This document shows, piece by piece, positions 49,035 through 60,122 of a stretch of 64,000 nt of DNA. Under the pieces are notes generated by a model, which made no database searches, was not told the DNA's origin, and saw only the letters and a program-made list of their open reading frames with translations. Both the position numbers and the translations under genes were made by a program. The DNA is from Yersinia massiliensis CCUG 53443 (GTDB taxonomy: Bacteria; Pseudomonadota; Gammaproteobacteria; Enterobacterales; Enterobacteriaceae), in assembly GCF_000312485.1 (NCBI RefSeq), contig NZ_HE997644.1, forward strand, positions 248,001-312,000, written 5' to 3'. Within the stretch, counting starts at the first letter, position 1. The number at the start of each line of letters is the position of its first letter.

Positions 49035-49290
49035 TCTCAACGGGGTGCGGAAAAGCTGCTGTGGTCGTGATCAGAATTTATTCTGCTTCGTTCCATTAAC
49101 GCTGAAACAACAACGTCGCGAGGGAGGTTCAGCCGGAAGCGGACAGCACAGATAAACCGGAACGTACTGCGAGTACGTGAGGATGTCGAGTCCTGCCCAA
49201 CACCGGATCCACCTCATCGCAGCACGTTTTTTTCGCTGAGAGCAAACCCGTCGAACCTGATCCGGTTAAAACCGGCGGAGGGATTTGAGA
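49035..49290 (+). promoter_or_regulatory. TPP riboswitch (THI element) with enlarged P3 arm
   Basis: P1 is TCTCAA (49035-49040) with TTGAGA (49285-49290). Conserved blocks follow in order: GGGGTGC (49042-49048), CTGAGA (49236-49241), ACCCGTCGAACCTGATCCGG (from 49245) and CGGAGGGA. They match the E. coli thiB THI-box. The distance between GGGGTGC and CTGAGA is 187 nt; in E. coli it is about 15. The arm appears to fold as one long hairpin, TGCTG (49057-49061) with CAGCA (49220-49224) and AAAA with the T7 run, so ligand binding may survive. It should lower thiBPQ expression when thiamine pyrophosphate is plentiful. 82 bp precede the thiB start. Confidence 0.9.
49049..49233. mobile_element. About 185-bp palindromic insertion in the riboswitch (YPAL-like candidate)
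   Basis: Sequence not present in the E. coli thiB leader. Its centre is ACGTACT-GCG-AGTACGT, a perfect 7-bp hairpin (49161-49177), and its ends are partly complementary (TGCTG with CAGCA). Inner parts GAGGGAGG and CCACCTC also pair loosely. Size and shape recall the miniature palindromic elements (YPAL family) known from Yersinia, but I cannot compare it with their consensus. No transposase or coding frame. Exact ends and a target duplication could not be fixed. Confidence 0.5.
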
Positions 49291-49372
49291 AAAATAACGC
49301 CGCCTCACTGCGATGCCGATGTTATTCACCGCCTCAGATACCTTTGCCACCTTTATCTTTAAGGAGTGCAAA

Positions 49373-50362
49373 GTGTTTAAACGCATGATTCCCTGCTTGT
49401 TCTTATTTTCTGTTGCCGCTGTTGCTGCCGATAAACCCACCTTGACGGTTTACACTTACGACTCCTTTGCTGCCGACTGGGGACCAGGGCCAGCAATAAA
49501 AAAAGCCTTTGAAGCCGAATGCGATTGCCAGCTTAAATTTGTGGCGCTGGAAGACGGCGTTTCACTGCTAAACCGCCTGCGAATGGAAGGGAAAAACAGC
49601 CAAGCTGATGTGATTTTGGGTTTAGATAACAATTTGGTACAGGCAGCGGAACAAACGGGGTTATTCGCCCCCAGCCAAGTGGATACGAGCGCGCTAACAC
49701 TCCCTGAACCATGGCAAAACAAAACCTTTGTCCCTTTCGACTACGGCTATTTCGCCTTTGTGTATGACAAAAACAAACTGAAAAATCCGCCAAAAAGCCT
49801 GCAAGAATTGGTCAGCAGTGATGCGCCGTGGAAAGTGATTTATCAAGATCCTCGCACCAGTACACCGGGCCTGGGTTTGATGTTGTGGATGCAAAAAGTG
49901 TATGGCGATAAAGCGCCGCAGGCCTGGCAACAACTGGCGAAGAAAACCGTCACTGTCACCAAAGGCTGGAGTGAGGCTTATGGTCTTTTCCTCAAAGGTG
50001 AAGGCGATTTGGTACTGAGCTATACCACCTCACCGGCTTACCATCTGATTGAAGAGAAGAAAGATAATTATGCCGCCGCTGATTTCAGTGAAGGCCACTA
50101 TCTGCAAGTGGAAGTCGCCGGTCAAGTCGCGTCCAGCAAACAGCCAGAACTGGCACAACGCTTTATGAAATTCATCGTTACCCCCGCGTTCCAAGAACAT
50201 ATTCCGACCGGTAACTGGATGTATCCCGTCATCAAGATGGATCTGCCTGTTGGGTTTGAAACGCTAAACGTGCCGCAAAAAGCGTTGCAGTTTGATGCTA
50301 AAGACGTGGCCGATAACCGTGGAAAATGGATTCAGGCATGGCAATCCGCCGTCAGCCGTTAA
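49373..50362 (+). CDS. thiB: Thiamine/TPP ABC transporter, periplasmic binding protein
   Basis: Binds thiamine, thiamine phosphate and TPP in the periplasm for ThiPQ. GTG start at 49373, six bases after AAGGAG, gives 329 residues with a signal peptide (CLFLFSVAAVAA, cleaved near residue 19). Mature part begins DKPTLTVYTYDSFAADWGPG. Blocks DFDYGYFAF-like FVPFDYGYFAFVYDKNKLKN and QDPRTSTPGLGLMLWMQKVY are as in E. coli ThiB (327 aa). An ATG 60 bp upstream overlaps the riboswitch leader and is rejected. Confidence 0.95.
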   Translation: MFKRMIPCLFLFSVAAVAADKPTLTVYTYDSFAADWGPGPAIKKAFEAECDCQLKFVALEDGVSLLNRLRMEGKNSQADVILGLDNNLVQAAEQTGLFAPSQVDTSALTLPEPWQNKTFVPFDYGYFAFVYDKNKLKNPPKSLQELVSSDAPWKVIYQDPRTSTPGLGLMLWMQKVYGDKAPQAWQQLAKKTVTVTKGWSEAYGLFLKGEGDLVLSYTTSPAYHLIEEKKDNYAAADFSEGHYLQVEVAGQVASSKQPELAQRFMKFIVTPAFQEHIPTGNWMYPVIKMDLPVGFETLNVPQKALQFDAKDVADNRGKWIQAWQSAVSR

Positions 50363-51945
50363 TCCCCGCGTGGTTGTGGCCAGGGCTGCTCGCCGCTGCG
50401 CTGATAGTCGGTGTCGCCTTATTGGCGTTCACCGCGATTTGGCGACATGCGCCGGCGGCCGACTGGCGCAGCCTCTGGCATGACAGCTATCTGTGGCATG
50501 TGATTCGCTTTACCTTCTGGCAGGCGTTTCTCTCTGCGTTACTGTCAGTGCTACCCGCCATTTTTCTGGCGCGCGCCCTGTATCGCCGCCGCTTTCCTGG
50601 CCGCCAATTGATGCTGCGTTTATGTGCCATGACGCTGGTGTTACCCGTGCTTGTCGCGCTATTTGGTATTTTGACAGTGTATGGTCGCCAAGGTTGGCTA
50701 GCGGGATTATTTGGCTGGATGGGGGTGGATTACCGTTTCTCCCCCTATGGTTTGCAAGGCATTTTACTGGCGCATATCTTCTTCAATATGCCGCTGGCAA
50801 CACGATTACTGTTGCAGTCATTGGAGAGTATCGCCGTAGAACAGCGGCAATTAGCGGCGCAATTAGGCATGAACGGTTGGCAGCATTTCCGCTGGGTCGA
50901 ATGGCCCTACCTACGCCGCCAGATTCTGCCCACTGCTGCACTGATTTTTATGCTCTGTTTTGCCAGTTTCGCCACCGTGCTATCACTGGGCGGCGGGCCG
51001 CAAGCCACCACTATCGAGCTGGCCATTTATCAGGCGCTGAGTTACGACTACGATCTCGGGCGCGCCGCACTGTTGGCGTTGATTCAACTGGGCTGCTGCT
51101 TGGGGTTAGTGATATTGAGTCAGCGGCTTAATTCCGTACTGGCGGTCGGCAATACCCATGCGCAAGTCTGGCGCAATCAGCAAGATAGCCCTTGGTCGCG
51201 CATCAGCGATACGCTGCTCATAGGTGCCGCCTTGCTATTGATGGTTCCGCCGTTGTTAGCCGTCGTCATTGATGGCAGTAATCAGACGATCCTGACGGTG
51301 TTGCAACAACCGGCACTTTGGCAAGCCTTCTTCACCTCGCTGACGATTGCCATTGGGGCCGGATTGCTGTGTGTGACCCTCACCATGATGCTGTTGTGGA
51401 GTAGCCGTGAGCTAAAGTTACGCCATCAAATGGCTTATGGTCAGGCGCTCGAAGTGAGTGGCATGGTGATTTTGGCGATGCCGGGTATCGTGTTAGCGAC
51501 CGGTTTCTTCTTGCTGCTCAACGACACGGTTGGCTTACCGCAATCCCCTTACGCACTGGTGATCCTCACCAATGCGCTGATGGCGGTGCCCTATGCCTTG
51601 AAAGTGCTGGATAACCCAATGCGGGATCTGGCGGAACGCTACACGCCGCTGTGCTTATCACTGGATATTCGCGGCTGGCATCGGTTGCGCTATATTGAAC
51701 TGAGTGCCCTGAAACGCCCATTGGCGCAAGCACTGGCCTTTGCCTGCGTGCTCTCTATTGGCGACTTTGGCGTGGTGGCATTATTTGGCAATGAACATTT
51801 CCGCACCTTGCCATTTTATCTCTATCAACAGATAGGTTCTTACCGTAGCCACGATGGTGCAGTGACCGCCTTGCTCTTGCTGTTGCTCTGTTTCTTGCTG
51901 TTTACCCTTATTGAACGACTGCCGAGCCGCCATGCTAACGCTTGA
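50338..51945 (+). CDS. thiP: Thiamine/TPP ABC transporter, permease
   Basis: Inner-membrane permease with two fused copies of the binding-protein-dependent transport domain. The 535-residue protein has about twelve membrane segments and two EAA-type loops, near [20 protein letters not shown] and [23 protein letters not shown] 50338 gives [16 protein letters not shown] as in E. coli ThiP (536 aa); it overlaps thiB by 25 bp. Confidence 0.95.
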   Translation: MAIRRQPLIPAWLWPGLLAAALIVGVALLAFTAIWRHAPAADWRSLWHDSYLWHVIRFTFWQAFLSALLSVLPAIFLARALYRRRFPGRQLMLRLCAMTLVLPVLVALFGILTVYGRQGWLAGLFGWMGVDYRFSPYGLQGILLAHIFFNMPLATRLLLQSLESIAVEQRQLAAQLGMNGWQHFRWVEWPYLRRQILPTAALIFMLCFASFATVLSLGGGPQATTIELAIYQALSYDYDLGRAALLALIQLGCCLGLVILSQRLNSVLAVGNTHAQVWRNQQDSPWSRISDTLLIGAALLLMVPPLLAVVIDGSNQTILTVLQQPALWQAFFTSLTIAIGAGLLCVTLTMMLLWSSRELKLRHQMAYGQALEVSGMVILAMPGIVLATGFFLLLNDTVGLPQSPYALVILTNALMAVPYALKVLDNPMRDLAERYTPLCLSLDIRGWHRLRYIELSALKRPLAQALAFACVLSIGDFGVVALFGNEHFRTLPFYLYQQIGSYRSHDGAVTALLLLLLCFLLFTLIERLPSRHANA

Positions 51946-52639
51946 AAAAATCACTTATCTGTATGACCACTTACCCATGCGCTTTGATGTGCGGATTCAA
52001 CAGGGTGAACGGGTGGCCATCCTCGGGCCGAGTGGCGCAGGGAAAAGCACCCTGCTGAGCCTGATTGCGGGTTTTTTAGCGCCCACCAGCGGCCACATGT
52101 TACTGAACCATCAGGATCATACCGCCACCCCGCCCGCCCAACGGCCGGTGTCGATGCTGTTTCAGGAGAACAATTTATTCTCCCATCTGAGTGTGGAACA
52201 GAATATCGGGCTGGGCTTGCATCCGGGGCTGAAACTGAATCAGGAACAAAAAAAACTACTGCGCCAAATTGCCCAGCAAGTGGGATTAGAGGACTGCCTC
52301 GATCGCCTGCCAGCCCAGCTTTCTGGTGGTCAACGCCAACGAGCGGCATTGGCGCGGTGTTTGGTACGCAGCCAGCCCATCTTGCTGCTCGATGAGCCAT
52401 TTTCGGCGCTAGATCCCGCGTTGCGTAATGAAATGCTGTTATTGGTTGATCAGGTGTGCCGCCAGCGACAACTCACCCTATTGATGGTGTCACACAATCT
52501 TGATGATGCCGCACGCATCGCCGATCGTACCTTGCTGATCGTCGATGGCCGCATTTATTACGACGGCCCGACACAAGCACTGGTGAATGGCAGCGCCCCC
52601 GAAGCCAAGGTACTGGGGATCGCCACCTCAAGTTTGTGA
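51932..52639 (+). CDS. thiQ: Thiamine/TPP ABC transporter, ATPase
   Basis: ATP-hydrolysing subunit. The 235-residue protein has Walker [10 protein letters not shown] near residue 32, the signature [15 protein letters not shown], Walker [13 protein letters not shown] and the switch histidine in [11 protein letters not shown] 51932 fits E. coli ThiQ (232 aa) and overlaps thiP by 14 bp, so thiBPQ is one coupled operon. Confidence 0.96.
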   Translation: MLTLEKITYLYDHLPMRFDVRIQQGERVAILGPSGAGKSTLLSLIAGFLAPTSGHMLLNHQDHTATPPAQRPVSMLFQENNLFSHLSVEQNIGLGLHPGLKLNQEQKKLLRQIAQQVGLEDCLDRLPAQLSGGQRQRAALARCLVRSQPILLLDEPFSALDPALRNEMLLLVDQVCRQRQLTLLMVSHNLDDAARIADRTLLIVDGRIYYDGPTQALVNGSAPEAKVLGIATSSL

Positions 52640-52659
52640 TTGGGGTGAGCACATGGCGA

Positions 52660-53427
52660 TCAGCCAGCCAGCACCTTCCACAACAAATGACGATAAACCG
52701 GCATGATGGGTTGCATATGCAGCCAAACAAAACTGGCTATCGCCATGGCAATCGCCAACACCGTCAGCCAACGCAGCCGGCCAAGAGGTAACCAACGGCT
52801 GAGACGGTCTGGGCTACGTTTACCAAAACGCCACCAGCGCCATGACAACCAACACGCCAGCCAAATCAACAGGACAACCGTAACCAGCAAACACTTGAAC
52901 ATAAAGCTATTGGCACTGGGCGGAATATCAATAGCAACACCGGCGAGAATACCGGGGAAAAAGTAGATAGGTGGCCAAGTGAGGCAACCTATCACATTGG
53001 GTAGCGCGAATTTGACCGGCGGCAGATTTAGCATCCCCGCCACCATCGGCACGATAGGCCGTGCGGGACCAATAAAGCGCCCTAGTAGCACCGTTGCCAT
53101 ACTGTGGTTGTGCAGCGCATGCTCGGTTTTTGCCAACAAGGATTTATGCTTTTTCAGGAACGACCAGCGGTGTAGCGGTTCTTTGAAGCGGCGACCAATA
53201 AAGTACGAGAGCCAGTCACCCGTGAGGCACCCCACCGTCGCGGCGGCCCAAGCCCAATAAAAACTCATCTCTCCACTGCCAATCAATGCCCCGACCGTCG
53301 TCATCATGACCGTACCGGGCAAGAGCATTCCCACCAGCGCTAAAGATTCGAGAAATGTCACTAACATGACGACAAATAGCGCGAAAGCCAGTGATTGTGT
53401 CAATAAATGTAATACGTAGGCTTCCAT
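52660..53427 (-). CDS. yabI: DedA-family inner-membrane protein YabI
   Basis: Member of the DedA/SNARE-associated family, linked with membrane lipid (undecaprenyl-phosphate or phospholipid) flipping and proton-motive-force homeostasis; the exact substrate of YabI is unknown. The 255-residue protein has five or six membrane segments and the family blocks ESLALVGMLLPGTVMM and GRFIGPARPIVPMVAGMLNL with its key Arg and Pro residues. Convergent with thiQ as in E. coli. Confidence 0.93.
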   Translation of the reverse strand: MEAYVLHLLTQSLAFALFVVMLVTFLESLALVGMLLPGTVMMTTVGALIGSGEMSFYWAWAAATVGCLTGDWLSYFIGRRFKEPLHRWSFLKKHKSLLAKTEHALHNHSMATVLLGRFIGPARPIVPMVAGMLNLPPVKFALPNVIGCLTWPPIYFFPGILAGVAIDIPPSANSFMFKCLLVTVVLLIWLACWLSWRWWRFGKRSPDRLSRWLPLGRLRWLTVLAIAMAIASFVWLHMQPIMPVYRHLLWKVLAG

Positions 53428-53623
53428 AGATTTATCCGTTTATCGTAACGCTCAGTGAGTTAACAACCCTGTTTAAGGCGCGGGGGATTGTCCGGCCCTC
53501 GGCTAAATCAGTCAATCAGCAATTTCTCGCATTTGGCATCAAACCACAGCAACCTTAGCCGCAAGACCAATGATTTTGCGGGTAGATAGATTGAGAGTAA
53601 TCTATCATTGAAATAGACAATTA

Positions 53624-53639
53624 CTGTATAAATACCCAT
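53624..53639 (+). promoter_or_regulatory. Degenerate LexA box before polB
   Basis: CTGT-ATAAATAC-CCAT. The left half is a perfect LexA CTGT; the right half has only two of four bases of ACAG. E. coli polB is LexA-controlled at a similar distance (about 60 bp). A TATAAA overlaps the site (53627-53632). SOS control is possible but unproven. Confidence 0.4.
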
Positions 53640-53698
53640 ACTAAGATAGCTTAAGATTTCAAACGATATTAATTCATTCATATACTAAAGGTAGCACT

Positions 53699-56071
53699 GT
53701 GGGGCAAACCCGTCAGGGCTTCCTGCTCACCCGCCACTGGCGCGATACGCAGGCAGGCACCGAAGTTGAATTCTGGTTAGCCACCAATGAAGGCCCGCAG
53801 CATGTCCGGCTGCCACCTCAGCCATCGGTGGCCTTTATCCCGGCTGAACAACGGCAACGGGCTGAAACGCTGCTGCGTGATGAACGTCGCTGGGAACTGC
53901 GCCCTCTTGAGCTAACAGACTTCCATCAACGCCCCGTTTTGGGCCTGTATTGCAGCCAGCATCGCCAATTAATCCGCTTGGAAAAACTGCTCCGCGAAAG
54001 TGGCGTGAATGTGTATGAGGGTGATATACGCCCGCCTGAACGTTTTCTGATGGAACGCTTTATTACCGCGCCAGTCTGGTTCAGTGGTGACGACAACGGT
54101 AACGGCCCACTGCTCAAGACCCAAATGAAACCCGCCGATGACTACCGACCGACACTGAAGCTGCTATCACTGGATATCGAAACCAGTGAACACGGCGAGC
54201 TTTACTGTATTGGGCTCGAGGGTTGTGGCCAGCGTCAGGTCTACATGCTCGGGCCACCCAATGGGGAGACGCAAGAGGCTGCCACACTGGATTTCAATCT
54301 GGAATATGTTGCCAGCCGCCCGCTGTTACTGGAAAAACTGAATCAGTGGCTGGAACAGTATGATCCCGATGCCATTATCGGTTGGAATTTGGTGCAGTTC
54401 GATTTACGGGTATTGCAAAAGCACGCCGACCGCTATCAGATCCCGCTGCGCTTTGGCCGTGGTGGTAACCTGCTCGAATGGCGTGAACACGGTTTTAAGC
54501 AAGGGCATTTCTTCGCCTCTGCCGCTGGGCGGTTGATTATCGATGGCATTGAGGCACTCAAATCAGCCACTTGGAACTTCCCCTCTTTCAGCTTGGAATC
54601 GGTTTCCCAGACGTTACTGGGCGAAGGTAAAGCCAGTGATAATCCTTATCAGCGTATGGATGAGATCAATCATCGTTTTGCCCATGATAAGCCCGCGCTG
54701 GCTCGTTATAACCTAAAAGACTGCGAGTTGGTGACACGGATCTTTGCCAAAACTGAGCTGCTGAGCTTTTTGCTTGAGCGCTCTACCGTTACTGGGCTAG
54801 CGGCAGATCGTAGTGGTGGTTCAGTGGCGGCGTTTACTCATCTTTATCTGCCACGAATGCACCGCATCGGTTATGTCGCCCCCAACTTAGGCGAACTCCC
54901 CGAAGAGCACAGCCCCGGTGGCTTTGTGATGGATTCCCAACCCGGTTTATATGATTCGGTATTGGTGCTCGACTATAAAAGCCTGTACCCCTCGATTATC
55001 CGCACCTTTTTAATCGATCCGGTGGGATTGGTGGTAGGGATGCAGCAACCCGATGAACAACACTCTGTACCGGGTTTTCGTGGGGCTTGGTTCTCCCGCG
55101 AGAAACACTGCCTGCCCGCCATCGTTAACCAGATCTGGCAGGGAAGAGAAGCGGCGAAACGCCAACAAAATAAGCCGTTATCGCAAGCGCTGAAGATCAT
55201 TATGAACGCCTTTTATGGCGTGTTAGGCTCCAGCGGATGCCGTTTTTTCGATCCGCGACTCGCCTCATCAATCACCTTGCGCGGTCATGACATCATGCGC
55301 CAAACCCGCGAATTGATTGAAGCCCAAGGCTATCAGGTGATTTATGGCGATACAGACTCAACCTTTGTCTGGCTGAAGAATGCGCATAGCGAAGAGCAGG
55401 CATCGCACATTGGTCGAGCACTGGTTCAACACGTCAATCAATGGTGGCAAAACCATATACGGCAAACCTATGATTTGCCCTGCGCCTTAGAGTTGGAATT
55501 TGAAACCCATTATCGGCGCTTTCTGATGCCTACCATTCGTGGCGCAGAGCAAGGCAGTAAAAAACGCTATGCTGGCCTTATCACTACCCCCGATGGCGAT
55601 AAAATGGTCTACAAAGGGCTAGAGACAGTGCGCACGGATTGGACCCCACTGGCGCAACAATTCCAACGTGAGCTCTACCTGCTGATTTTCCAGCAACAGC
55701 CCTATCAGGACTATGTGCGCGATTATGTGGCACGCACACTGAATGGCGAGTTAGATAATCAACTGATTTACCGTAAACGCCTACGTCGACGGCTGGATGA
55801 CTATCAACGCAATGTGCCACCTCATGCCAGAGCGGCCCGTTTAGCCGATGAGTTCAACCGCCAGCAAGGCCGCCCATTACAATATCAAAATGGCGGTTGG
55901 ATAAACTATGTGATGACCACCGCAGGCCCAGAGCCGCTGGAAACACGCCAATCCCCTATCGATTACGATCACTATCTCACCCGCCAGCTACAACCGGTTG
56001 CTGACGCTATACTTCCTTTTATGCACGATGACTTCACCACGCTGATCACGGGTCAGATGGGGTTATTTTAA
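53699..56071 (+). CDS. polB: DNA polymerase II
   Basis: Family B DNA polymerase with 3'-5' exonuclease, used in replication restart and lesion bypass. The 790-residue protein (E. coli 783) starts with GTG after AAAGGTAG. Motifs: exonuclease [20 protein letters not shown] near residue 158, polymerase DYKSLYPSI near 421, [13 protein letters not shown], and [10 protein letters not shown] with the catalytic aspartates near 545. C-terminal GQMGLF matches the beta-clamp binding end of E. coli Pol II. Confidence 0.96.
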   Translation: MGQTRQGFLLTRHWRDTQAGTEVEFWLATNEGPQHVRLPPQPSVAFIPAEQRQRAETLLRDERRWELRPLELTDFHQRPVLGLYCSQHRQLIRLEKLLRESGVNVYEGDIRPPERFLMERFITAPVWFSGDDNGNGPLLKTQMKPADDYRPTLKLLSLDIETSEHGELYCIGLEGCGQRQVYMLGPPNGETQEAATLDFNLEYVASRPLLLEKLNQWLEQYDPDAIIGWNLVQFDLRVLQKHADRYQIPLRFGRGGNLLEWREHGFKQGHFFASAAGRLIIDGIEALKSATWNFPSFSLESVSQTLLGEGKASDNPYQRMDEINHRFAHDKPALARYNLKDCELVTRIFAKTELLSFLLERSTVTGLAADRSGGSVAAFTHLYLPRMHRIGYVAPNLGELPEEHSPGGFVMDSQPGLYDSVLVLDYKSLYPSIIRTFLIDPVGLVVGMQQPDEQHSVPGFRGAWFSREKHCLPAIVNQIWQGREAAKRQQNKPLSQALKIIMNAFYGVLGSSGCRFFDPRLASSITLRGHDIMRQTRELIEAQGYQVIYGDTDSTFVWLKNAHSEEQASHIGRALVQHVNQWWQNHIRQTYDLPCALELEFETHYRRFLMPTIRGAEQGSKKRYAGLITTPDGDKMVYKGLETVRTDWTPLAQQFQRELYLLIFQQQPYQDYVRDYVARTLNGELDNQLIYRKRLRRRLDDYQRNVPPHARAARLADEFNRQQGRPLQYQNGGWINYVMTTAGPEPLETRQSPIDYDHYLTRQLQPVADAILPFMHDDFTTLITGQMGLF

Positions 56072-56207
56072 TCGTCATTCCGTTGTTTTAGAGGTGACGT
56101 CGCGCTCGCCTTCCATTACCATAGCGCCCTTGCCAAAATTGCATCAATCGCACTGACAAACACGTTTTTATTCATTACTGTCAAACAAAAAATCGAGCCG
56201 ATAATTT

Positions 56208-59114
56208 ATGCCTTTTACACTTGGTCAACGCTGGATCAGCGACACAGAAAGTGAGCTTGGATTAGGTACTGTCGTTGCCATCGACGTACGCATGGTGACC
56301 TTACTGTTCCCCGCCACCGGTGAAAACCGCCTTTACGCTAGAAATGATTCGCCGATCACCCGCGTGATGTTCAATCCGGGCGATACCATCACTCACCACG
56401 AAGGCTGGCAGCTAAAAGTGGACGACGTGACACTCGAAAATGGGCTGATTACCTATATCGGCACCCGTCTAGATACAGAAGAGACGGGCGTCTCGATGCG
56501 TGAAGTTTTGCTCGATAGCAAACTGACCTTTAGCAAACCGCAGGATCGCTTATTTGCCGGCCAGATCGACCGTATGGATCGATTCGCCCTGCGTTTTCGC
56601 GCCCGTAAATATCAAAGTGAGCAATTCCGCTTAGCGTGGAGTGGCTTGCGTGGCGTCCGTGCTAGCCTGATCCCACACCAACTCCATATCGCTTATGAAG
56701 TGGGCCAGCGCCATGCACCGCGTGTCTTGCTAGCTGATGAAGTGGGTTTGGGTAAAACCATTGAAGCTGGGATGATTATTAACCAGCAATTGCTGTCTAG
56801 CCGCGCTGAGCGCGTGCTGATTGTGGTGCCAGAAAGCCTACAGCATCAGTGGCTAGTTGAAATGCTGCGCCGCTTCAACCTGCGCTTCTCTCTGTTTGAT
56901 GACAGCCGTTATTCCGAATCTCTGCTCGATAGCACGAACCCATTCGAAACCGAGCAACTGGTTATCTGTTCACTGGACTTTGTGCGCCGTAATAAGCAGC
57001 GTTTGGAACAGTTAGCCGATGCCTCTTGGGATCTGCTGGTCGTCGATGAAGCGCACCATCTGGCGTGGAGTGAAGAAGCGCCAAGCCGTGAGTATCAGGT
57101 CATCGAACAATTGGCTGAAAATATTCCTGGCGTGCTGCTGCTGACCGCGACCCCTGAGCAACTCGGCCAACAGAGCCACTTTGCGCGTTTGCGTTTGCTC
57201 GATCCCGATCGCTTCCACGACTACGAAGAGTTCGTCAACGAACAGCAAAAATATCGCCCGATTGCCGACGCGGTGACGTTGCTGCTGGGTGGCGAGCGCT
57301 TAGCTGACGATAAGCTGAATTTGTTGGGTGAGTTGATGGCTGAGCAGGACATTGAGCCACTGCTGAAAGCTGCCAATAGCCAAAGTGAAGACAGTGAAGC
57401 TGCGCGCAAAGAGTTAGTTGCCATGTTGATGGACAGACACGGCACCAGCCGAATCTTGTTCCGTAACACCCGTAATGGCGTGAAAGGCTTCCCGCATCGC
57501 GTTTTGCATCAGATTAAGCTGCCATTGCCGACGCAATACCAAACGGCGATCAAAGTGTCCGGCATCATGGGCGCCAAAAAAGCGCTGGAAGCGCGCGCGA
57601 AAGATATGTTGTATCCCGAGCAAATCTATCAGGAGTTTGAAGGTGAAAACGCAACGTGGTGGAACTTTGATCCCCGCGTTGAGTGGTTGCTTAACTACCT
57701 GATTGCTCATCGTAACGAGAAAGTGTTGGTCATTTGCGCGCAAGCCGCCACCGCATTGCAGCTCGAGCAAGTGTTGCGTGAGCGCGAAGCTATCCGTGCT
57801 GCCGTGTTCCACGAAGGTTTGTCACTGATTGAACGCGACCGCGCCGCCGCCTATTTTGCTTCTGAAGAAGATGGCGCACAGGTGTTGCTGTGTTCTGAAA
57901 TTGGTTCCGAAGGGCGTAACTTCCAGTTTGCCTGTCAGTTGGTGATGTTCGATTTACCTTTCAACCCTGACTTGTTGGAACAACGTATTGGCCGCTTAGA
58001 CCGTATCGGCCAGAATCGCGAAATCCAAATCATGGTGCCGTATCTGGAAAATACCGCGCAGGCGGTACTGGTGCGTTGGTATCACGAAGGGTTGGATGCT
58101 TTCGAGCATACTTGCCCGACGGGCCGGACAATTTATGATGCCGGCTACCAAACACTGATTGGCTATTTGGCGACCCCGAATGAGCAAGAGGGGTTGGATG
58201 AGTTTATCCAAACTTGCCGCCAGCAACATGAAGCGCTGAAACTTCAATTGGAGCAAGGGCGTGACCGCTTACTGGAGATGCATTCCAACGGTGGCGAACA
58301 TGGGCAAGAATTAGCGCAAATTATCGCGGATCAAGATAATGACGTTAACTTGGTCAGCTTTGCACTAAACCTGTTCGATATTGTCGGGATCAATCAAGAA
58401 GACCGCAGTGATAATCTGATTGTACTGACGCCATCTGACCATATGCTGGTGCCTGATTTTCCTGGGCTCCCACAAGATGGCTGCACCGTTACCTTTGATC
58501 GTGAACAAGCGCTCTCACGGGAAGATGCCCAATTTGTCAGTTGGGAGCACCCGATCATCCGTAATGGTTTGGATCTGATCCTGTCGGGTGATACTGGTAG
58601 CTGTGCTGTTTCATTATTGAAAAACAAAGCGTTACCGGTCGGGACGCTGCTGGCTGAATTAGTGTATGTGGTGGAAGCACAAGCACCGAAACACCTGCAA
58701 CTGACCCGTTTCTTACCGCCGACCCCAGTGCGGATGCTGATGGACCGTAACGGCACCAATCTGGCGGCACAGGTTGAGTTTGAATCCTTTAACCGTCAGT
58801 TGAATGCGGTCAACCGTCATACCTCCAGCAAACTGGTCAATGCGGTACAGCAAGAAGTGCACACCATGTTGCAGCAAGCGGAAGCATTGGTTGAAGAGCA
58901 AGCGCGCATGCTGATTGATGCGGCTAAGCATGAAGCTGATGATAAGTTGAGCGCAGAACTGGCCCGTTTGGAAGCGCTAAAAGCGGTGAATCCTAATATT
59001 CGCGATGACGAACTCGAGGCGCTGGAACATAACCGTAAACTGGTGCTGGAAAGCCTGAATCAGGCGGGTTGGCGTTTAGACGCGATTCGTTTGGTGGTGG
59101 TCACTCACCAGTAA
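56208..59114 (+). CDS. rapA: RNA polymerase-associated ATPase RapA (HepA)
   Basis: Swi2/Snf2 ATPase that recycles RNA polymerase. The 968-residue protein (E. coli 968) has Tudor-like N-terminal domains, Walker A in [16 protein letters not shown] near residue 176, DEAHHLAW (Walker B) near 280, and helicase C-domain blocks [20 protein letters not shown] and [11 protein letters not shown]. The 136-bp gap after polB shows no gene. Same order polB-rapA as in E. coli. Confidence 0.97.
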   Translation: MPFTLGQRWISDTESELGLGTVVAIDVRMVTLLFPATGENRLYARNDSPITRVMFNPGDTITHHEGWQLKVDDVTLENGLITYIGTRLDTEETGVSMREVLLDSKLTFSKPQDRLFAGQIDRMDRFALRFRARKYQSEQFRLAWSGLRGVRASLIPHQLHIAYEVGQRHAPRVLLADEVGLGKTIEAGMIINQQLLSSRAERVLIVVPESLQHQWLVEMLRRFNLRFSLFDDSRYSESLLDSTNPFETEQLVICSLDFVRRNKQRLEQLADASWDLLVVDEAHHLAWSEEAPSREYQVIEQLAENIPGVLLLTATPEQLGQQSHFARLRLLDPDRFHDYEEFVNEQQKYRPIADAVTLLLGGERLADDKLNLLGELMAEQDIEPLLKAANSQSEDSEAARKELVAMLMDRHGTSRILFRNTRNGVKGFPHRVLHQIKLPLPTQYQTAIKVSGIMGAKKALEARAKDMLYPEQIYQEFEGENATWWNFDPRVEWLLNYLIAHRNEKVLVICAQAATALQLEQVLREREAIRAAVFHEGLSLIERDRAAAYFASEEDGAQVLLCSEIGSEGRNFQFACQLVMFDLPFNPDLLEQRIGRLDRIGQNREIQIMVPYLENTAQAVLVRWYHEGLDAFEHTCPTGRTIYDAGYQTLIGYLATPNEQEGLDEFIQTCRQQHEALKLQLEQGRDRLLEMHSNGGEHGQELAQIIADQDNDVNLVSFALNLFDIVGINQEDRSDNLIVLTPSDHMLVPDFPGLPQDGCTVTFDREQALSREDAQFVSWEHPIIRNGLDLILSGDTGSCAVSLLKNKALPVGTLLAELVYVVEAQAPKHLQLTRFLPPTPVRMLMDRNGTNLAAQVEFESFNRQLNAVNRHTSSKLVNAVQQEVHTMLQQAEALVEEQARMLIDAAKHEADDKLSAELARLEALKAVNPNIRDDELEALEHNRKLVLESLNQAGWRLDAIRLVVVTHQ

Positions 59115-59131
59115 TGTCTTAAGTGCTCAAT

Positions 59132-59191
59132 GCAAGGTGAGAGCCGGGATAGGAAGCCCAGTTTTCACCTTGCCTTATCAGTGGTTTTTTT
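59132..59191 (+). terminator. Terminator after rapA
   Basis: GCAAGGTGA (59132-59140) pairs with TCACCTTGC (59165-59173); GGG/CCC inside extend it. A run of seven T follows at 59185-59191 after an 11-bp gap. It separates rapA from the convergent siderophore reductase gene. Confidence 0.55.
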
Positions 59192-59232
59192 CAGAATAAT
59201 GTCACCACCTCTTCCCTATCGCAGCAAAGCCC

Positions 59233-60117
59233 TTAACACCAATACGCCATAAAGTTGACCGTGGAACGATCTAAGCCACGCTCACCAATCAGATAGCGGC
59301 GTAAAACCTTCACTGTTGAAGACTCCGCGGCGACCCATGCGTAGAACGCCTTCTCGCCTTCGGCGCGTTCCCATAGCACCTCACCGCCCAAGCTATTCTC
59401 TGCCAACGATTGCCCAGCGACCTGCGCCATATCTGGGATCTGTACCGATTGACGTACCGCATCTACTAATAAACGACCGTGTGCGGCTTGCCCTTCAGTA
59501 TCTCGTGGCAACCAATGTACTTGTGCAAACGGATATTGCTCAAGATTGAGGCAATCACCGGCGAGCGGCACCTCAAAAAATGCTTGAACCTGTGGGGGGC
59601 TAATCTGCAAGGCCAATTGTTCCAAAATAGCCACGGCTGCCGGCAACGCCGTCTCATCAGCAATCAATAGCGCTTGCGTCATCTGCGCGGGGGGTGACCA
59701 TTCATAACCCCCGCTATCGAGTGGATATTCAGCATTCGGTGCCACGACCTGAATGGCATCGCCCGCTTTGGCATGTGTTGCCCAAGCGGATGCTGGGCCC
59801 GTTTCGCCGTGCAAAACAAACTCCACATCCATCTCATTTAGCTCGGTACGCAACGCGCGCAGAGTATAGGTGCGCATCACCGGACGTTGCGCTTTGGGTA
59901 AATCCATGTAGCTGCGATACCAGTCATCACCCTTTTCCAACTGCGGGATCTGTCCGTCTTCTGCTGGGAATAACAATTTGATCCGCTGATCGGGCGCCTC
60001 AAGTTTCATGCGATTAACTTCTGCCCCTTCAAAGACACAACGCATCAATGAAGGTGATACATTTTCTTTTGACTTCAATCTGATATCAAAAATTCGGTAG
60101 CTTGACGAGCCGGACAT
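59233..60117 (-). CDS. Siderophore-interacting protein (FAD/NAD(P)H ferric-siderophore reductase, ViuB type)
   Basis: Predicted cytoplasmic flavoprotein that reduces imported ferric siderophore to free iron. The 294-residue protein has the SIP FAD-binding block PVMRTYTLRAL with a downstream acidic ELNEMDVEFVLHGETGPAS stretch, and a C-terminal NAD(P)H-binding domain ending WERAEGEKAFYAWVAAESST. ATG 60117 is favoured: GGAGAG in the end of the preceding gene is 9 bp upstream. It follows shiF by 5 bp on the same strand, so the two are coupled. Likely partner of the aerobactin system; it is not part of the pColV aerobactin operon. Confidence 0.85.
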   Translation of the reverse strand: MSGSSSYRIFDIRLKSKENVSPSLMRCVFEGAEVNRMKLEAPDQRIKLLFPAEDGQIPQLEKGDDWYRSYMDLPKAQRPVMRTYTLRALRTELNEMDVEFVLHGETGPASAWATHAKAGDAIQVVAPNAEYPLDSGGYEWSPPAQMTQALLIADETALPAAVAILEQLALQISPPQVQAFFEVPLAGDCLNLEQYPFAQVHWLPRDTEGQAAHGRLLVDAVRQSVQIPDMAQVAGQSLAENSLGGEVLWERAEGEKAFYAWVAAESSTVKVLRRYLIGERGLDRSTVNFMAYWC

Positions 60118-60122
60118 TTTCG

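Noticed and set aside
49129-49440. 103-codon minus-strand frame over the thiB leader
   Set aside because: It reads through the riboswitch and palindromic element; no protein family features.
53681-53686. TATACT as the polB -10 element
   Set aside because: It would put the transcription start about 6 bp before the GTG and overlaps the ribosome binding site.
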